Positions 34,930 to 43,856 of a stretch of 64,000 nucleotides of DNA are shown here, one piece after another (the stretch's first letter is position 1; every line of letters starts with the position of its first letter). Location: contig NZ_JAJEJR010000003.1 in NCBI RefSeq assembly GCF_021390595.1, positions 806,001 to 870,000 on the forward strand, in the 5' to 3' direction. Below the pieces are notes generated by a model. It was not told the origin of the DNA. It did not search any database and saw only the letters and a program-made list of their open reading frames with translations. The stretch comes from Paraburkholderia sp. HP33-1 (lineage in GTDB: Bacteria > Pseudomonadota > Gammaproteobacteria > Burkholderiales > Burkholderiaceae). Both the position numbers and the translations under genes were made by a program.

Positions 34930-37521
34930 CTACGATTTGCATACGACATCGACCACACTGTATGAAGCGCTGCTTTTCGCGTCCGCTTTCGGCAACGAGT
35001 AATCGACCCAGCAACGCTCGGCTTCGCTGTCGCCCCAGTTCACGAGCAGGCGGCCAGTGTCGCTCTTCAGGCCACGCGCAATACCTCGACCTGCCTGCGC
35101 GACGGTGCCAATGTTCTCTCCTTGCTCGGTCGTCAACTGCGCGCCGAACGGCACCGGATTACCGTCGGCAGTCCGGATGCCCAGGATCGCGGCGTGCCCG
35201 GTGTTCTCCGTTTCGAACTTGAGCCGCACCACGGCGCCCGCGGTCGGTGCGACTGACTGCTGGGTCGACTTCAATTCCACATTGATCGGCAGACCCTTTG
35301 GATCGATCTCGATCTGGTTACTGGCGAACGGACTCAGGGTCGACACAATGGCGTGACCCCACGGGTCGACGCGCACGCCGCTGCTGTTGGCCACGCGCGC
35401 GCCGGCCGCATCCTGCGCTTCTACGATCGCCAGTGTGTCGCTCATCATTGGCGTGAAGGCAACTCCGCCCGAATACGCGACGATGCCGCCGCTCACACCA
35501 ACGCCGGCCTGCGTATAGGCGCTGCTCTTGCTGGTATTGCCGGTGAACGTGGCAACCGGCGAAGTGTAGGAGACGTTGGCGCCCGCCGTGGTGTTGCTGC
35601 TCACGTTGCCACCGCTGCTGTGACCGGCGTTCAGGCCATATGCAAAGGTGTTATCGGCGCCGAGTGTGCCTGACACGTTCTGCTGCACGGTGGTACCCGA
35701 GTTCCCGCCGCCCTGCAGGGAGGTGGTCGAGCGCGGTGCGTGCGCACCCGTGCCAAGCGGAATGCCGACAGTCATCATCACACGGTTGTCCCATTTGCGC
35801 GTAGTAGTGTCCTGTTGACGCGAGAACGCCAGGTTGTAGTTAATCCGCTTGTAGGTGTTGTTGTAGCCGGCCTGCAACTGCGTGTCCGTACCACTGCGGT
35901 CCCAGTAGTTCTGCGTGGAACCGGTGAGGTAAAACGAGCCATAGCCCGCGGGCAGGTCCTGGTTCACCGTGATCTGCATGCGACCGCGCTGGATGCTGTT
36001 AGCCGCATAGCCCATGTTGTGCTGATCGAGGTCGCGCAATGCCATGGCGTCAGCGAGCCCCAGGTAACCGCGGCTCGAGTAGCGGTAAGCCGCCACGGAC
36101 AGGTTGGTGTTGGTAGGCTCGACCAGCTTGCTGTAGCTCAAGCGAAGACTCTGGCCGTTGCGGTTGGGCTGATGGTCCAGGCGGGTGGCGGACTGGGTGA
36201 CGTCGAGGCCAAAGGCGCCAAAATTCGTATTCAGTGCGGCGCCAACCTGCGCAGCCATGTAGCCCTCCGAGGCTACGATGCCGCCATAGCCTGTGATCAG
36301 ATTGGTAAAGCCATGCTGGACCGTTCCTTGGAACAGCACCGGATGGATGTTCACCGTTGGATTGCGGTACTGACCGGCTGTTACATTAAAGCGCGTAACG
36401 CCGGGGCGCAGTGAGTTCACAGCAGCCGCGTACGGCACCGTGGAAGTATGGGCACTGCCGTCGGCTTCGGTGACCACCACGGTGAGGTCGCCACCGTAGC
36501 CGGTGGCGTAGAGATCGTTGATCTCGAAAGCCCCGGGCGCCACCGTCGTTTCATAGATGAGGTTGCCGTTCTGGCGAATCTCCACGCGCGCGTTGCTGTT
36601 AGCAATGCCGCGGACGACCGGTGCGTAGCCGCGCTGCGACTCCGGGTACATGCGATCGTCGCTGGCCAGCTGCACACCCCGGAAGCCGACGCTGTCGAAA
36701 ACGGCACCATCGGTGAACGCATCGCCGATGGTCAGCTGACTCTTGAGCGGCGCAATCGAACGCTGCAGGTTGGTCTGCACGCTCTGATAATGGGTGCCAG
36801 TGTCGTTACCTGAGGTCAGGTTGCCGTTATGGCGGAAACGCCAGGGTCCGACGTTGATGCCGGCATTCAGTCCCACAAAGCTCTGGGTAGAACTCACCCC
36901 GTACGAATTGGAATGGTAAGCGTTGGCGTTGTATTGCAGGAGGGCGGCGGGCACGCCATCGTCCCAGTAGCGCGGTTCGACATAGCCGCGCGCCTGGCGG
37001 GCGAGCGCTATCTGAGGCACGGTCACATCGAGCCGCAGTTCCCCGTTGTCGAACGTCGCGGTAGCGTCCTGAATCAGTGACGGCAGCGTCATGCAGGCAT
37101 CGGTGCCTTCGTCCAGACGCGCGGTCGTCTCAGCCGGCAACTTCATCAGGTCCACGCCAACGCGCTCCAGCAGCGCGCGATCGAAGCACGCCTGCACGTC
37201 GCTGCTGTTGGTGCCCACCTGGCGCACCTGCACCTCCGAGCGGCCAAGCCAGGCGCCGTTGACGTACAGGTCGACCCGGTAGTCGCCAGGCAGCGCCACG
37301 TTGCCCTTGTTGAAGCGGCTGAGGTCGACGCGCGCGCCGCCTGGCTGCTGAATAAACTGGTCGCTGAATTCGACTTCGGCCAGTTGGAAGGAAGCACTGG
37401 ACTCAGAGGCAGCACCCCACGCCCCGGCACTGGTGAAGAGCATCAACACCACCGCGCCGACAGGGGACAACCGTGAAGGAAAGGGACGAAATTGTCTTTG
37501 TTGCACTGCCGCCGACTCCAA
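34930..37521 (-). CDS. fimD: Fimbrial outer-membrane usher
   Basis: The assembly platform of a chaperone-usher pilus. The 863-residue product has a signal peptide (cleavage near AWG-AA), the N-terminal chaperone-binding domain (FNKGNVALPGDYRVDLYVNG, CFDRALLERVGVD), a 24-strand barrel with a plug (about 250-350: RGVQLASDDRMYPESQRGYA and ARVEIRQNGNLIYETTVAPG) and two C-terminal domains (VDPWGHAIVSTLSPFASNQI, GRLLVNWGDSEAERCWVDY). The length is normal and the frame is intact. It lies 97 bases after the chaperone gene. Confidence 0.95.
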   Translation of the reverse strand: MESAAVQQRQFRPFPSRLSPVGAVVLMLFTSAGAWGAASESSASFQLAEVEFSDQFIQQPGGARVDLSRFNKGNVALPGDYRVDLYVNGAWLGRSEVQVRQVGTNSSDVQACFDRALLERVGVDLMKLPAETTARLDEGTDACMTLPSLIQDATATFDNGELRLDVTVPQIALARQARGYVEPRYWDDGVPAALLQYNANAYHSNSYGVSSTQSFVGLNAGINVGPWRFRHNGNLTSGNDTGTHYQSVQTNLQRSIAPLKSQLTIGDAFTDGAVFDSVGFRGVQLASDDRMYPESQRGYAPVVRGIANSNARVEIRQNGNLIYETTVAPGAFEINDLYATGYGGDLTVVVTEADGSAHTSTVPYAAAVNSLRPGVTRFNVTAGQYRNPTVNIHPVLFQGTVQHGFTNLITGYGGIVASEGYMAAQVGAALNTNFGAFGLDVTQSATRLDHQPNRNGQSLRLSYSKLVEPTNTNLSVAAYRYSSRGYLGLADAMALRDLDQHNMGYAANSIQRGRMQITVNQDLPAGYGSFYLTGSTQNYWDRSGTDTQLQAGYNNTYKRINYNLAFSRQQDTTTRKWDNRVMMTVGIPLGTGAHAPRSTTSLQGGGNSGTTVQQNVSGTLGADNTFAYGLNAGHSSGGNVSSNTTAGANVSYTSPVATFTGNTSKSSAYTQAGVGVSGGIVAYSGGVAFTPMMSDTLAIVEAQDAAGARVANSSGVRVDPWGHAIVSTLSPFASNQIEIDPKGLPINVELKSTQQSVAPTAGAVVRLKFETENTGHAAILGIRTADGNPVPFGAQLTTEQGENIGTVAQAGRGIARGLKSDTGRLLVNWGDSEAERCWVDYSLPKADAKSSASYSVVDVVCKS

Positions 37522-37618
37522 ACGTCAGAAAAGTCCCTCCCCTGCCGCTTCGCGCAGCATTTTCAACGGAGGGTGCCTTGTAGAGATGGGCAGCCGGACA
37601 AAGCCGACTGCTATTGAG

Positions 37619-38380
37619 TTACTTCGTTTGCGGTGCTGCGTTCAGCATCGACTCGCCTTTGGTAGGGCCGCCGTAGTCGTTGATGGCGTGATAACGCACC
37701 TTTGCGTCAGCGCCCTGGAACACTTCGCCCGAGAGCGGGAAGTCCCGGGTTTCACCCGGCCCGACCATGCCACCGTCTTCAAACTTCGCGGTCTTGCCGC
37801 CGCCTGTCAGTTCCAGCGTCGCGAACGACACGTGGTAGGGCGTCGGGTTGTAGGCTTCGAGTGCGGCGCGATTGTCAGTCTTGACCACACGCCAGCTAAT
37901 CTGTGCAGGCGCTTCGCCTGCGTTGCCTTTCAGGCCAGCTGGACGGAAAAACATCTTGATGCGGGAGCGGAACGCCATTTGCAGCTTGTTGACGTCGGCT
38001 TCATTGGCAGTCGCTTTGGGTGGTATTTCAAGGACGTTGAGCCAGAATACCGATTCCTTGTCCTGCGGCAACGGCTCGCCGGTGTACAGGATGCGCAAGG
38101 TCTGCCCCTTGCCTGGGTCGACGCGTGCGAACGGCGGAGTGATGGTAAAGGGCACATCGATGGCGGATGGCGCAGCCTTCGGATCACCTTTGTCCAGCCA
38201 GGCTTGCGTCAAAGCCGGCGATTTGCCGTCGTTGGTCAGCTTGATGGTCTGCTCGGTATCGCCGGCGTTGTAGATGACCCGCGTGCCGGCAATGACAACG
38301 GAAGCCTGCGCCTGCAGCGCACTCGCGAATCCAAGCGCGAGGACACCGGTAGTCAGAAGAGTCTTGATCGATTGTTTCAT
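37619..38380 (-). CDS. fimC: Periplasmic pilus chaperone (PapD/FimC family)
   Basis: Caps pilin subunits by donor-strand complementation and delivers them to the usher. The 253 residues include a signal peptide (cleavage near LQA-QA), domain 1 with the subunit-binding strand (RVDPGKGQTLRILYTGEPLP, then KESVFWLNVLEIPPK), the conserved RIKMFFRPAGL, and domain 2 (NPTPYHVSFATLELTGGG). It lies 110 bases after fimA, with a terminator and a triple 13-bp repeat in between. Confidence 0.95.
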   Translation of the reverse strand: MKQSIKTLLTTGVLALGFASALQAQASVVIAGTRVIYNAGDTEQTIKLTNDGKSPALTQAWLDKGDPKAAPSAIDVPFTITPPFARVDPGKGQTLRILYTGEPLPQDKESVFWLNVLEIPPKATANEADVNKLQMAFRSRIKMFFRPAGLKGNAGEAPAQISWRVVKTDNRAALEAYNPTPYHVSFATLELTGGGKTAKFEDGGMVGPGETRDFPLSGEVFQGADAKVRYHAINDYGGPTKGESMLNAAPQTK

Positions 38381-38403
38381 GTTAGTGCGGGTCGGTAAGT
38401 ACG

Positions 38404-38445
38404 AAAAAAGCGGAAAAGCGCGGAGCGACCATGAGTTCGCTCCGC
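38404..38445 (-). terminator. Terminator between fimA and the chaperone gene
   Basis: On the minus strand GCGGAGCGA pairs with TCGCTCCGC (38445-38420) over an 8-base loop, followed by GCTTTTCCGCTTTTTTCG. It lies 45 bases after the fimA stop. Partial termination here would yield far more major pilin than usher and adhesin, as known in other fimbrial operons. Confidence 0.75.
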
Positions 38446-38448
38446 GAC

Positions 38449-38487
38449 AGAGCTCTGAGGCAGAGCTCTAAGGCAGAGCTCTAAGGC
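38449..38487 (+). repeat. Three tandem copies of a 13-bp unit
   Basis: AGAGCTCTGAGGC is followed by two copies of AGAGCTCTAAGGC, directly after the fimA stop on the transcribed strand and next to the terminator. Each unit holds the palindrome AGAGCTCT. Copy number could vary by slippage. Confidence 0.85.
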
Positions 38488-38490
38488 TGA

Positions 38491-39036
38491 TTACTGATAT
38501 GCGAGCGAGTACATCACGCTCGAATTGGCCGCGCCGGCAGTCGCTGCACCGGTTGCCACGTACTCAGCGTGGTACTTGAGCGTTGCCGCGCCGTTGGCGA
38601 TGGCGACCGACTTGGAGTTCTGCGAAGCATCGGCAAAACCGACCTTGATCGGGCTGAAGTCATCGTTCAGCAGGCCGATCTGGACGTTGTCCGCGCCGCC
38701 CGCATCCAGCACCAGGTTGCCAGTGGCAGCGTCGGTCGTCGGACCCGGTTCAAAGTACGTGTGAACGTTGCCCGAATCAGGCGTGCAGCCCGTCAGCGAG
38801 ATGTCGAACGGCTTGCGGCCAGCGGTCTTGCCTGCGACGTCCAACGCCGATGCAGATACCGTCACCATCGGCACTACGAAATCCATCGAGCCAGAGCCAT
38901 TACCGTTGATGTTGCACGTCTGAGCGGTGATGGAGCCGTTGAAGGTAATAGTGCCGTCAGCAGCGTGCGAGGCCATCGGCAAGGCCGCGACCATTGCAAC
39001 TGCTGCAGCGATAATTCCAAAGCGATTGAATTTCAT
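38491..39036 (-). CDS. fimA: Major fimbrial subunit
   Basis: The 181-residue type 1 pilin has a signal peptide (cleavage near SHA-AD), then GTITFNGSITAQTCNINGNG with the first disulfide Cys, DISLTGCTPDSG with the second, and the conserved C-terminus GAANSSVMYSLAYQ. The N-terminal extension (DGTITFNGSI) is the strand donated to the next subunit. It is the first gene of the cluster; about 340 bases upstream the DNA is filled by a decayed transposase. Confidence 0.93.
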   Translation of the reverse strand: MKFNRFGIIAAAVAMVAALPMASHAADGTITFNGSITAQTCNINGNGSGSMDFVVPMVTVSASALDVAGKTAGRKPFDISLTGCTPDSGNVHTYFEPGPTTDAATGNLVLDAGGADNVQIGLLNDDFSPIKVGFADASQNSKSVAIANGAATLKYHAEYVATGAATAGAANSSVMYSLAYQ

Positions 39037-39378
39037 AAGTAGTCCTACAATGTGTAAAAAATAAGTTGATTGATTGAGGGCATGCAGTTGCCCGCCCTCA
39101 CGGAAACCGGTTAAGCCTGTAATCTTTCTTCCCTATCGCGCAACCTGCACAGCACCACCGCCAAATCGCGTGAATTAAGATTGAATAATCCAGATTTCAC
39201 GAAGGTTGCAGGTTCGATCAAGGTCGAGAAAGTTACGCTTAAGTTGTGTGCCGATCTCGAAGCAAATTATGTCGGCTACGACCAGTCTGGTCGATCGGGC
39301 TGGTCCTATTTGAGCGTCAACAACGGACAGGTCCAAAGACGGTGTACAGGGCCATCTCATGAAACGTTAATCGATGTT

Positions 39379-40085
39379 TTAGATTGTCTGGAAGGCTTGC
39401 CAGCCAAGGAGTTGAGCGAGGTATCGGTCGTTTGCGCAGGCGAGCATGCGCGGGATTTCCAGGCCGTCTTTGGCTGCTTTTTCCTGTCGCAGCAGGTTCA
39501 TTGCAATGCTCGACAGGGTGGCAAAGTTCTGTGCGGCATTGTTCACGCGCACGCGACACTGGTCCTCACCAAAGGAGACGTCCAGCGACCAGTGCACGTC
39601 ATTCTCGATTGCCCAGTGAGACCGGACCGCGTGGGCGATAACCTTTGCGTCAGAGCAACGTCGCGACGTAATAGCGACGTTCGACCGATACGGTGTCGCC
39701 GATCTCGCGAGTCGCCTTCACAAGGGCGATCGATTGCGCACGCGGCGACAGCGGTGCACCCAGAGGCTTCAGGCAGGCCATCGCGATGTCGCGGCGCGTC
39801 TCGATACGTCCGTGGCCTTTCTCGACTTCACGGTATTCGCTTCCCCAAATTTCTGCGGCTCGTGTGCAGCGATCTCGAGCGGTTCGCGCATGGTCGCCTG
39901 CAGCGTCGGCTGGTTTCCCTTTACCTACAGCACGTACTCTGCGCCCGCATCGACAATCTTGCGCGCGATCTATTGTTGGCAGCCCATCGCGTCAATTGTC
40001 ACGATTGCCCCCTGAGCATGAGCACATCGAGCAGTTCGGGAATTGCGGTGATGTCGTTGCTTTTCTCGACAGTGCGTACCTGCCA
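39379..40085 (-). pseudogene. Decayed ISAs1-family transposase
   Basis: Read on the minus strand, pieces of an ISAs1-type DDE transposase appear in order but in different frames: DITAIPELLDVLMLRGQ, VTIDAMGCQQ (then a TAG), IARKIVDAGAEYVLAVKGNQ, HAVRSHWAIENDVHWSLDVS and FGEDQCRVRVNNAAQNFATL. The 5' third is missing and several shifts and stops are present. It is an immobile relic upstream of fimA; terminal repeats were not found. Confidence 0.75.
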
Positions 40086-40140
40086 TTGGCTATATGGAGC
40101 GCTCAGGCCGCTGCGGTCGTGGGTGACGTTCGCAGTGGGT

Positions 40141-40517
40141 GCCACTGAACAGTCCCTGCAGCTGTTCAATGTCGACAACTATCCGGTACACGTTCAGGTA
40201 TGGGTGGATGACGGCGACTTCAATTCGGTGCCACAGGAGTCGAAGGCACCGACCATCGTGCTGCCGCCTGTTTTTCGCATGGGTCAAGGCGATCAGACGA
40301 GTCTGAGCCTCATCAATTCAGGGGCGCCGCCGAGGTCAAGCTGGCGAATGCGTCGCAAGAAGCCCACGCTGGTATGGTCGCCCCGTTTTTCAGCGCCTCT
40401 TTCGATCCTGACACACTACATGCCAACCCGGGTGAAAATGCAAAAGTGCTATTTTCGCTCATCGGCGATGATGGCAATCCGGTAGCCGATGAACGAAATG
40501 TGACGGTTGGCCCATAA
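40141..40517 (+). pseudogene. Remnant of a second pilus chaperone gene
   Basis: The first part reads EQSLQLFNVDNYPVHVQVWV, ESKAPTIVLPPVFRMGQGDQ and TSLSLINSGAPP, which is domain 1 of a PapD-like chaperone. At about 40335 the frame changes by one and the text becomes KLANASQEAHAGMVAPFFSA, LHANPGENAKVLFSLIGDDG and NVTVGP-stop, the end of domain 2. The middle of the protein, including the WLN.L.IPP stretch, is deleted. The orientation is opposite to the working fimbrial cluster, so this was a separate fimbrial locus. Confidence 0.75.
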
Positions 40518-41088
40518 CAATTGTATGGATTGCGGACCGCAGGCTTCGCGCGGTACAGCGTTCGGGATGAACGAAGCGTGGGGCGTTGTATCCAGGGCGC
40601 TTGAAGGGTAGTGGCCACTTGGCCGCCAAAGTGCCATTTGAGTCGCCCCTGCCGCTGGTGGAAATGAGCCGACGTGTCTATCGTACGTTTTTTTACTCAT
40701 CGCTTAGAGATCCACGATACCTATGGATACCTGACGAACGACGGCGCGAGCTTCGTATTTCGTCTTATCCGTGCGAGCTATTCGTAAATCCGGCGCCTCA
40801 GTTTTCATGCGATGTCTGATCGGACAGCATCGCGGAATGAAAAGATGAAGAGGAATCGACGCCGGGATGCAGATCGCCATTTCGCGCAGGGGAAACGCGC
40901 CGATCACATCAGTTTGGTACCACAGGCCCCCATTGATTGTGACCATGTCGATTCGACATATACCTTTTCCTGTCTGCACATACACACCGTCACTGAACCG
41001 AACCGGCAATCGTGGAGGCCAGCGAGTTTAAGTTAATCGCCTCGGAATCCGCAGTGACGCGGTGGACTGAAACATCGTGGGAGAGACA
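40518..41088. other. Intergenic stretch without a recognised gene
   Basis: About 570 bases between two remnants. Frames on both strands are short and unlike any family I know. A GCGATG/CATCGC hairpin surrounds TCTGATCGGACA near 40810-40832 but has no U-run. Confidence 0.35.
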
Positions 41089-41337
41089 ATGACGAAGGAT
41101 ATCGACACGGAAGCCGAATTTTTCGCCAGCGGCAAGCGTCTCGCGCGGCAAGCCGACCGGAAGTGTGCGTTGCTAGATGCTTTGTAGCACCTGTCCGGGC
41201 CCGACGCCGAAACGTTCCTGAACACGCCTCATCCCCTGCTCGGCAACCGGACGCCGCTCAAGGCAGCGACGACGCAGACCGCTGCGCAGAGGGTCGAGGA
41301 CATCCTGTGGAGAATTGGTTTTGGCATTCCAGTCTGA
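41089..41337 (+). pseudogene. ParS/MbcA-type antitoxin (DUF2384) with an in-frame TAG
   Basis: ATG at 41089 with a GGGAGAG ribosome site opens an 82-codon frame. Its C-terminal part, ETFLNTPHPLLGNRTPLKAA followed by AQRVEDILWRIGFGIP, is the toxin-binding domain of Xre/MbcA/ParS antitoxins, which cap RES-domain toxins. The only damage is a TAG at codon 33 (41185-41187). No RES toxin is recognisable nearby, so it is an orphan. It may be inactive, or partly read through. Confidence 0.65.
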
Positions 41338-41603
41338 CAAGACGCAGAAGCCGGACCATTGGGCCACCAAACGCCGAACCAGGCCAACGAAGGAAATCAG
41401 GAATTGTCGCTGCGCCCGCATCATTCGATCAGGCATCGAAACGATGCATGTGAACAGGAAAGAGCGGATGAAAGCTGATTGCGTCGGGCGAACTGCCGCG
41501 AACAGATAATCTATTGGTTGGTTATGTAAGCAATCCTTGCCATGACACAACTTCATCGCCTTGCCTGCCGTATCGCGACACAATCGCGCAAGTCGCATTC
41601 TTC

Positions 41604-42905
41604 TTATTGCCCAGTTGCGACACGCGCACGCGCGCCGCGACCACTCGATGCCCACGCGACCGACATACCCGTGCCGAGCAGCGTCAGACAGACGACGGGC
41701 ACAAGCATTGGCGCGCTCGTGTTGCCGGCCAGTTTTCCGATGTAGGGCATCAGGTTCTGCGCAAAGAAGCCGCCCAGGTTACCAATCGAATTGATTGCCG
41801 CGATACTCGCCGCCGCGCGGGCGCCCGTGAAGTAACGCGGAGGCAGTGACCAGAAACACGGATACAGCAGCGGGATGCACGCGCCGCCCAGGACGAGCGC
41901 AGCGAATCGCAGCGGCAGGCCCGGCAGCACGAGGCTCAGCGCGAAGCCGATGACGCCAACACTCGCCACCGCCGTCATTGCCTTGAGCACGACGCTTTCG
42001 TGCTTGAGCTTCGCCGGCAGCCAGAGCAGGAGTAGCGCGGAGAGCATCCAGGGAATCATGTTGAGCAACCCATTCATTGAATGCGAGACACCGCCACTCT
42101 TCAGAAGCGTCGGCATCCAGTAGGTCACGCCGTAGAGCGACGTCGACATCATCATGTAGCCGCATGCGAACATCAGCACGCGCTTGTCGACGAGCGCGCG
42201 CCACGGATGTTCAGAAACGGCTTCGGCTGGCGCCTCACGCTTGAGCGCAGCCACCATCAGGTTCTTTTCAGCGCCGGAAAGAAACGGCGCATGCTCGACC
42301 GATTCCGGCAGATAGCGCAACGCGATCAACGCGATGACGATAGCCGGTGTGCCCGTTGCCACGAACACCCACTGCCAGCCAGCCAGACCGAGGCTGCCAT
42401 CGAGCGACAGCAGCAAACCGCCGGCGAGCGAGCCGAGCATATTGGCGAGCGCGCTGCCAAGCGTGAAGAAGCCCAGCATGCGCGTGCGATGGCTCTGCGG
42501 AAACCACAGCGTCAGATAAAAGATCACGCCAGGATAGAAGCCGGCTTCGGCAATGCCCAGTGCGAACCGCAACACGTAGAAGAGGCCCATCGAATGCGTG
42601 AAGGCCATTGCCACCGTGACGGCGCCCCACGTCACCATGATCCGCGCGAGCCACAGGCGCGCGCCGTAGCGATGCAACGCGAGCGTGCTTGGCACTTCGA
42701 ATATCAGGTAGCCGATGAAGAAAAGCGAAGCTCCCAGGCCATATGACGCTTCGGACATCCCGAGCGCATGCACCATCTGCAGCTTGGCGAAGCCGACGTT
42801 CTGTCTGTCGATGAAGGCGATCAGGAACATCACGATGAGAAGCGGCATGAGCCGCCACGCAATTTTCTTCACGACAGCCTGCTCGGAGGGCGGGGTTGAA
42901 TTCAC
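41604..42905 (-). CDS. MFS transporter, anion:cation symporter (ACS) type
   Basis: A 12-helix carrier for organic anions, with the family signatures IAFIDRQNVGFAKLQM near TM1, LGIAEAGFYPGVIFYLTLWF near TM4-5 and SLPPRYFTGARAAASIAAIN near TM9-10. GTG at 42905 is proposed as the start: CGGAG lies 7 bases upstream and the upstream ATG candidates (42929, 42962) overlap an operator-like sequence and lack ribosome sites. From this start it has 433 residues. It is divergent from a GntR regulator with which it shares a 160-base control region. Confidence 0.88.
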   Translation of the reverse strand: MNSTPPSEQAVVKKIAWRLMPLLIVMFLIAFIDRQNVGFAKLQMVHALGMSEASYGLGASLFFIGYLIFEVPSTLALHRYGARLWLARIMVTWGAVTVAMAFTHSMGLFYVLRFALGIAEAGFYPGVIFYLTLWFPQSHRTRMLGFFTLGSALANMLGSLAGGLLLSLDGSLGLAGWQWVFVATGTPAIVIALIALRYLPESVEHAPFLSGAEKNLMVAALKREAPAEAVSEHPWRALVDKRVLMFACGYMMMSTSLYGVTYWMPTLLKSGGVSHSMNGLLNMIPWMLSALLLLWLPAKLKHESVVLKAMTAVASVGVIGFALSLVLPGLPLRFAALVLGGACIPLLYPCFWSLPPRYFTGARAAASIAAINSIGNLGGFFAQNLMPYIGKLAGNTSAPMLVPVVCLTLLGTGMSVAWASSGRGARARVATGQ

Positions 42906-42923
42906 AGAAGGTCTCCGGTTGAA

Positions 42924-42936
42924 ATTCATATATATG
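42924..42936 (-). promoter_or_regulatory. Operator copy 1 before the ACS transporter
   Basis: CATATATATGAAT on the minus strand, identical over 13 bases to the copy before gntR (43043-43055), and each copy points at its own gene. A shared site on both sides of a divergent GntR-controlled pair suggests common control. Confidence 0.5.
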
Positions 42937-42965
42937 TTTTGTTGACTTGCCAAGACAGGCAATGG

Positions 42966-43013
42966 GTATTAACCCGCTATCCGTTCTAATATGGGGAAAG
43001 CAAGGGTTAATAC
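42966..43013. promoter_or_regulatory. 10-bp inverted repeat in the divergent promoter
   Basis: GTATTAACCC at 42966-42975 and GGGTTAATAC at 43004-43013 form a perfect 10-bp inverted repeat with 28 bases between. It is centred between the ACS transporter and gntR genes. Likely the dimer sites of the GntR protein or a looped pair. Confidence 0.55.
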
Positions 43014-43042
43014 TAGGTCGATAGAAAGCTGACTCATGCAAT

Positions 43043-43055
43043 CATATATATGAAT
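43043..43055 (+). promoter_or_regulatory. Operator copy 2 before gntR
   Basis: CATATATATGAAT, the plus-strand mirror of the copy at 42924-42936, ends 3 bases before AAGGAG of the regulator gene, where a bound protein would block translation start or elongation of the transcript. Confidence 0.5.
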
Positions 43056-43071
43056 ATCGAAGGAGACGAAG

Positions 43072-43794
43072 ATGCACGCCAGTGACCGGCTGCCGCGCTA
43101 CCAGCGCCTGCGCGATGAAATGGTGGCGCTGATCGCGGCCCGCCACTGGCGGCCGGGTGAAGCCATTCCCACCGAGCAGGCGCTCGCCAAAAGCCATGAC
43201 GTGGCTGTAGGCACGGTCCGCAAGGCGGTGGATCTGCTCGTCGCGGAGGGCTTGCTCGAGCGCTTCCAGGGCAGGGGGACGTTCGTTCGCCGCGCCACCT
43301 TCGACAGCTCGCTGTTCCGCTTCTTTCGTTTCCAGACGCGGCAGGGCGAGCGGCGCATTCCCGAGAGCCGCATCCTGCGCCGCGAGGTCGTCGATGCACC
43401 ATCCGCCGTCGCTGCGACATTGCAGATATCGAATAACGCGCGGGTCATCCAGATGTCGCGTCTTCGTCTGATCGACGGCGTGCCGATGCTCGCCGAGGAG
43501 ATATGGCTGCCGTACGTCCGCTTTGCGGCGTTCGCGCAACTTGAGCTGACGGAGATCGGCGACCTGCTCTATCCCGTGTACGAGGCGCACTGCAACCAGG
43601 TCGTGGCCTCTGCGACCGAAACACTGACCGTAGAAGCGATCGATCCGCTGCACGCCCGGCTCTTGCGCATCGAGCCGGGCACGCCCGCCGTGGTGATCGA
43701 GCGACTCGCGTACGGATACGACAGGCAACCACTCGAATGGCGGCGTTCGCGCGGTCCCGCCAGCGAGTTCATCTATCAGGCCGAGATCCGCTGA
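43072..43794 (+). CDS. GntR-family regulator (HutC/UTRA type)
   Basis: Residues about 8-75 are the winged helix (PRYQRLRDEMVALIAARHW, IPTEQALAKSHDVAVGTVRK) and 95-235 a UTRA effector domain (IQMSRLRLIDGVPMLAEEIW, LRIEPGTPAVVIERLAYGYD). AAGGAG precedes the ATG. It is divergent from one MFS transporter and lies 62 bases upstream of another plus a lactonase-like hydrolase, so it most likely represses both until their substrate is present. Confidence 0.9.
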   Translation: MHASDRLPRYQRLRDEMVALIAARHWRPGEAIPTEQALAKSHDVAVGTVRKAVDLLVAEGLLERFQGRGTFVRRATFDSSLFRFFRFQTRQGERRIPESRILRREVVDAPSAVAATLQISNNARVIQMSRLRLIDGVPMLAEEIWLPYVRFAAFAQLELTEIGDLLYPVYEAHCNQVVASATETLTVEAIDPLHARLLRIEPGTPAVVIERLAYGYDRQPLEWRRSRGPASEFIYQAEIR

Positions 43795-43856
43795 CGCTCG
43801 CCCCTAATAACAAAATGCCGATCCTCACGAACGGATCGCGATCGCAGGAGACAGCA

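Noticed and set aside
39181..40485. A 434-codon plus-strand open frame over the transposase relic
   Set aside because: It is antisense to decayed ISAs1 text for most of its length and only its end overlaps the chaperone remnant. The length is chance in GC-rich DNA.
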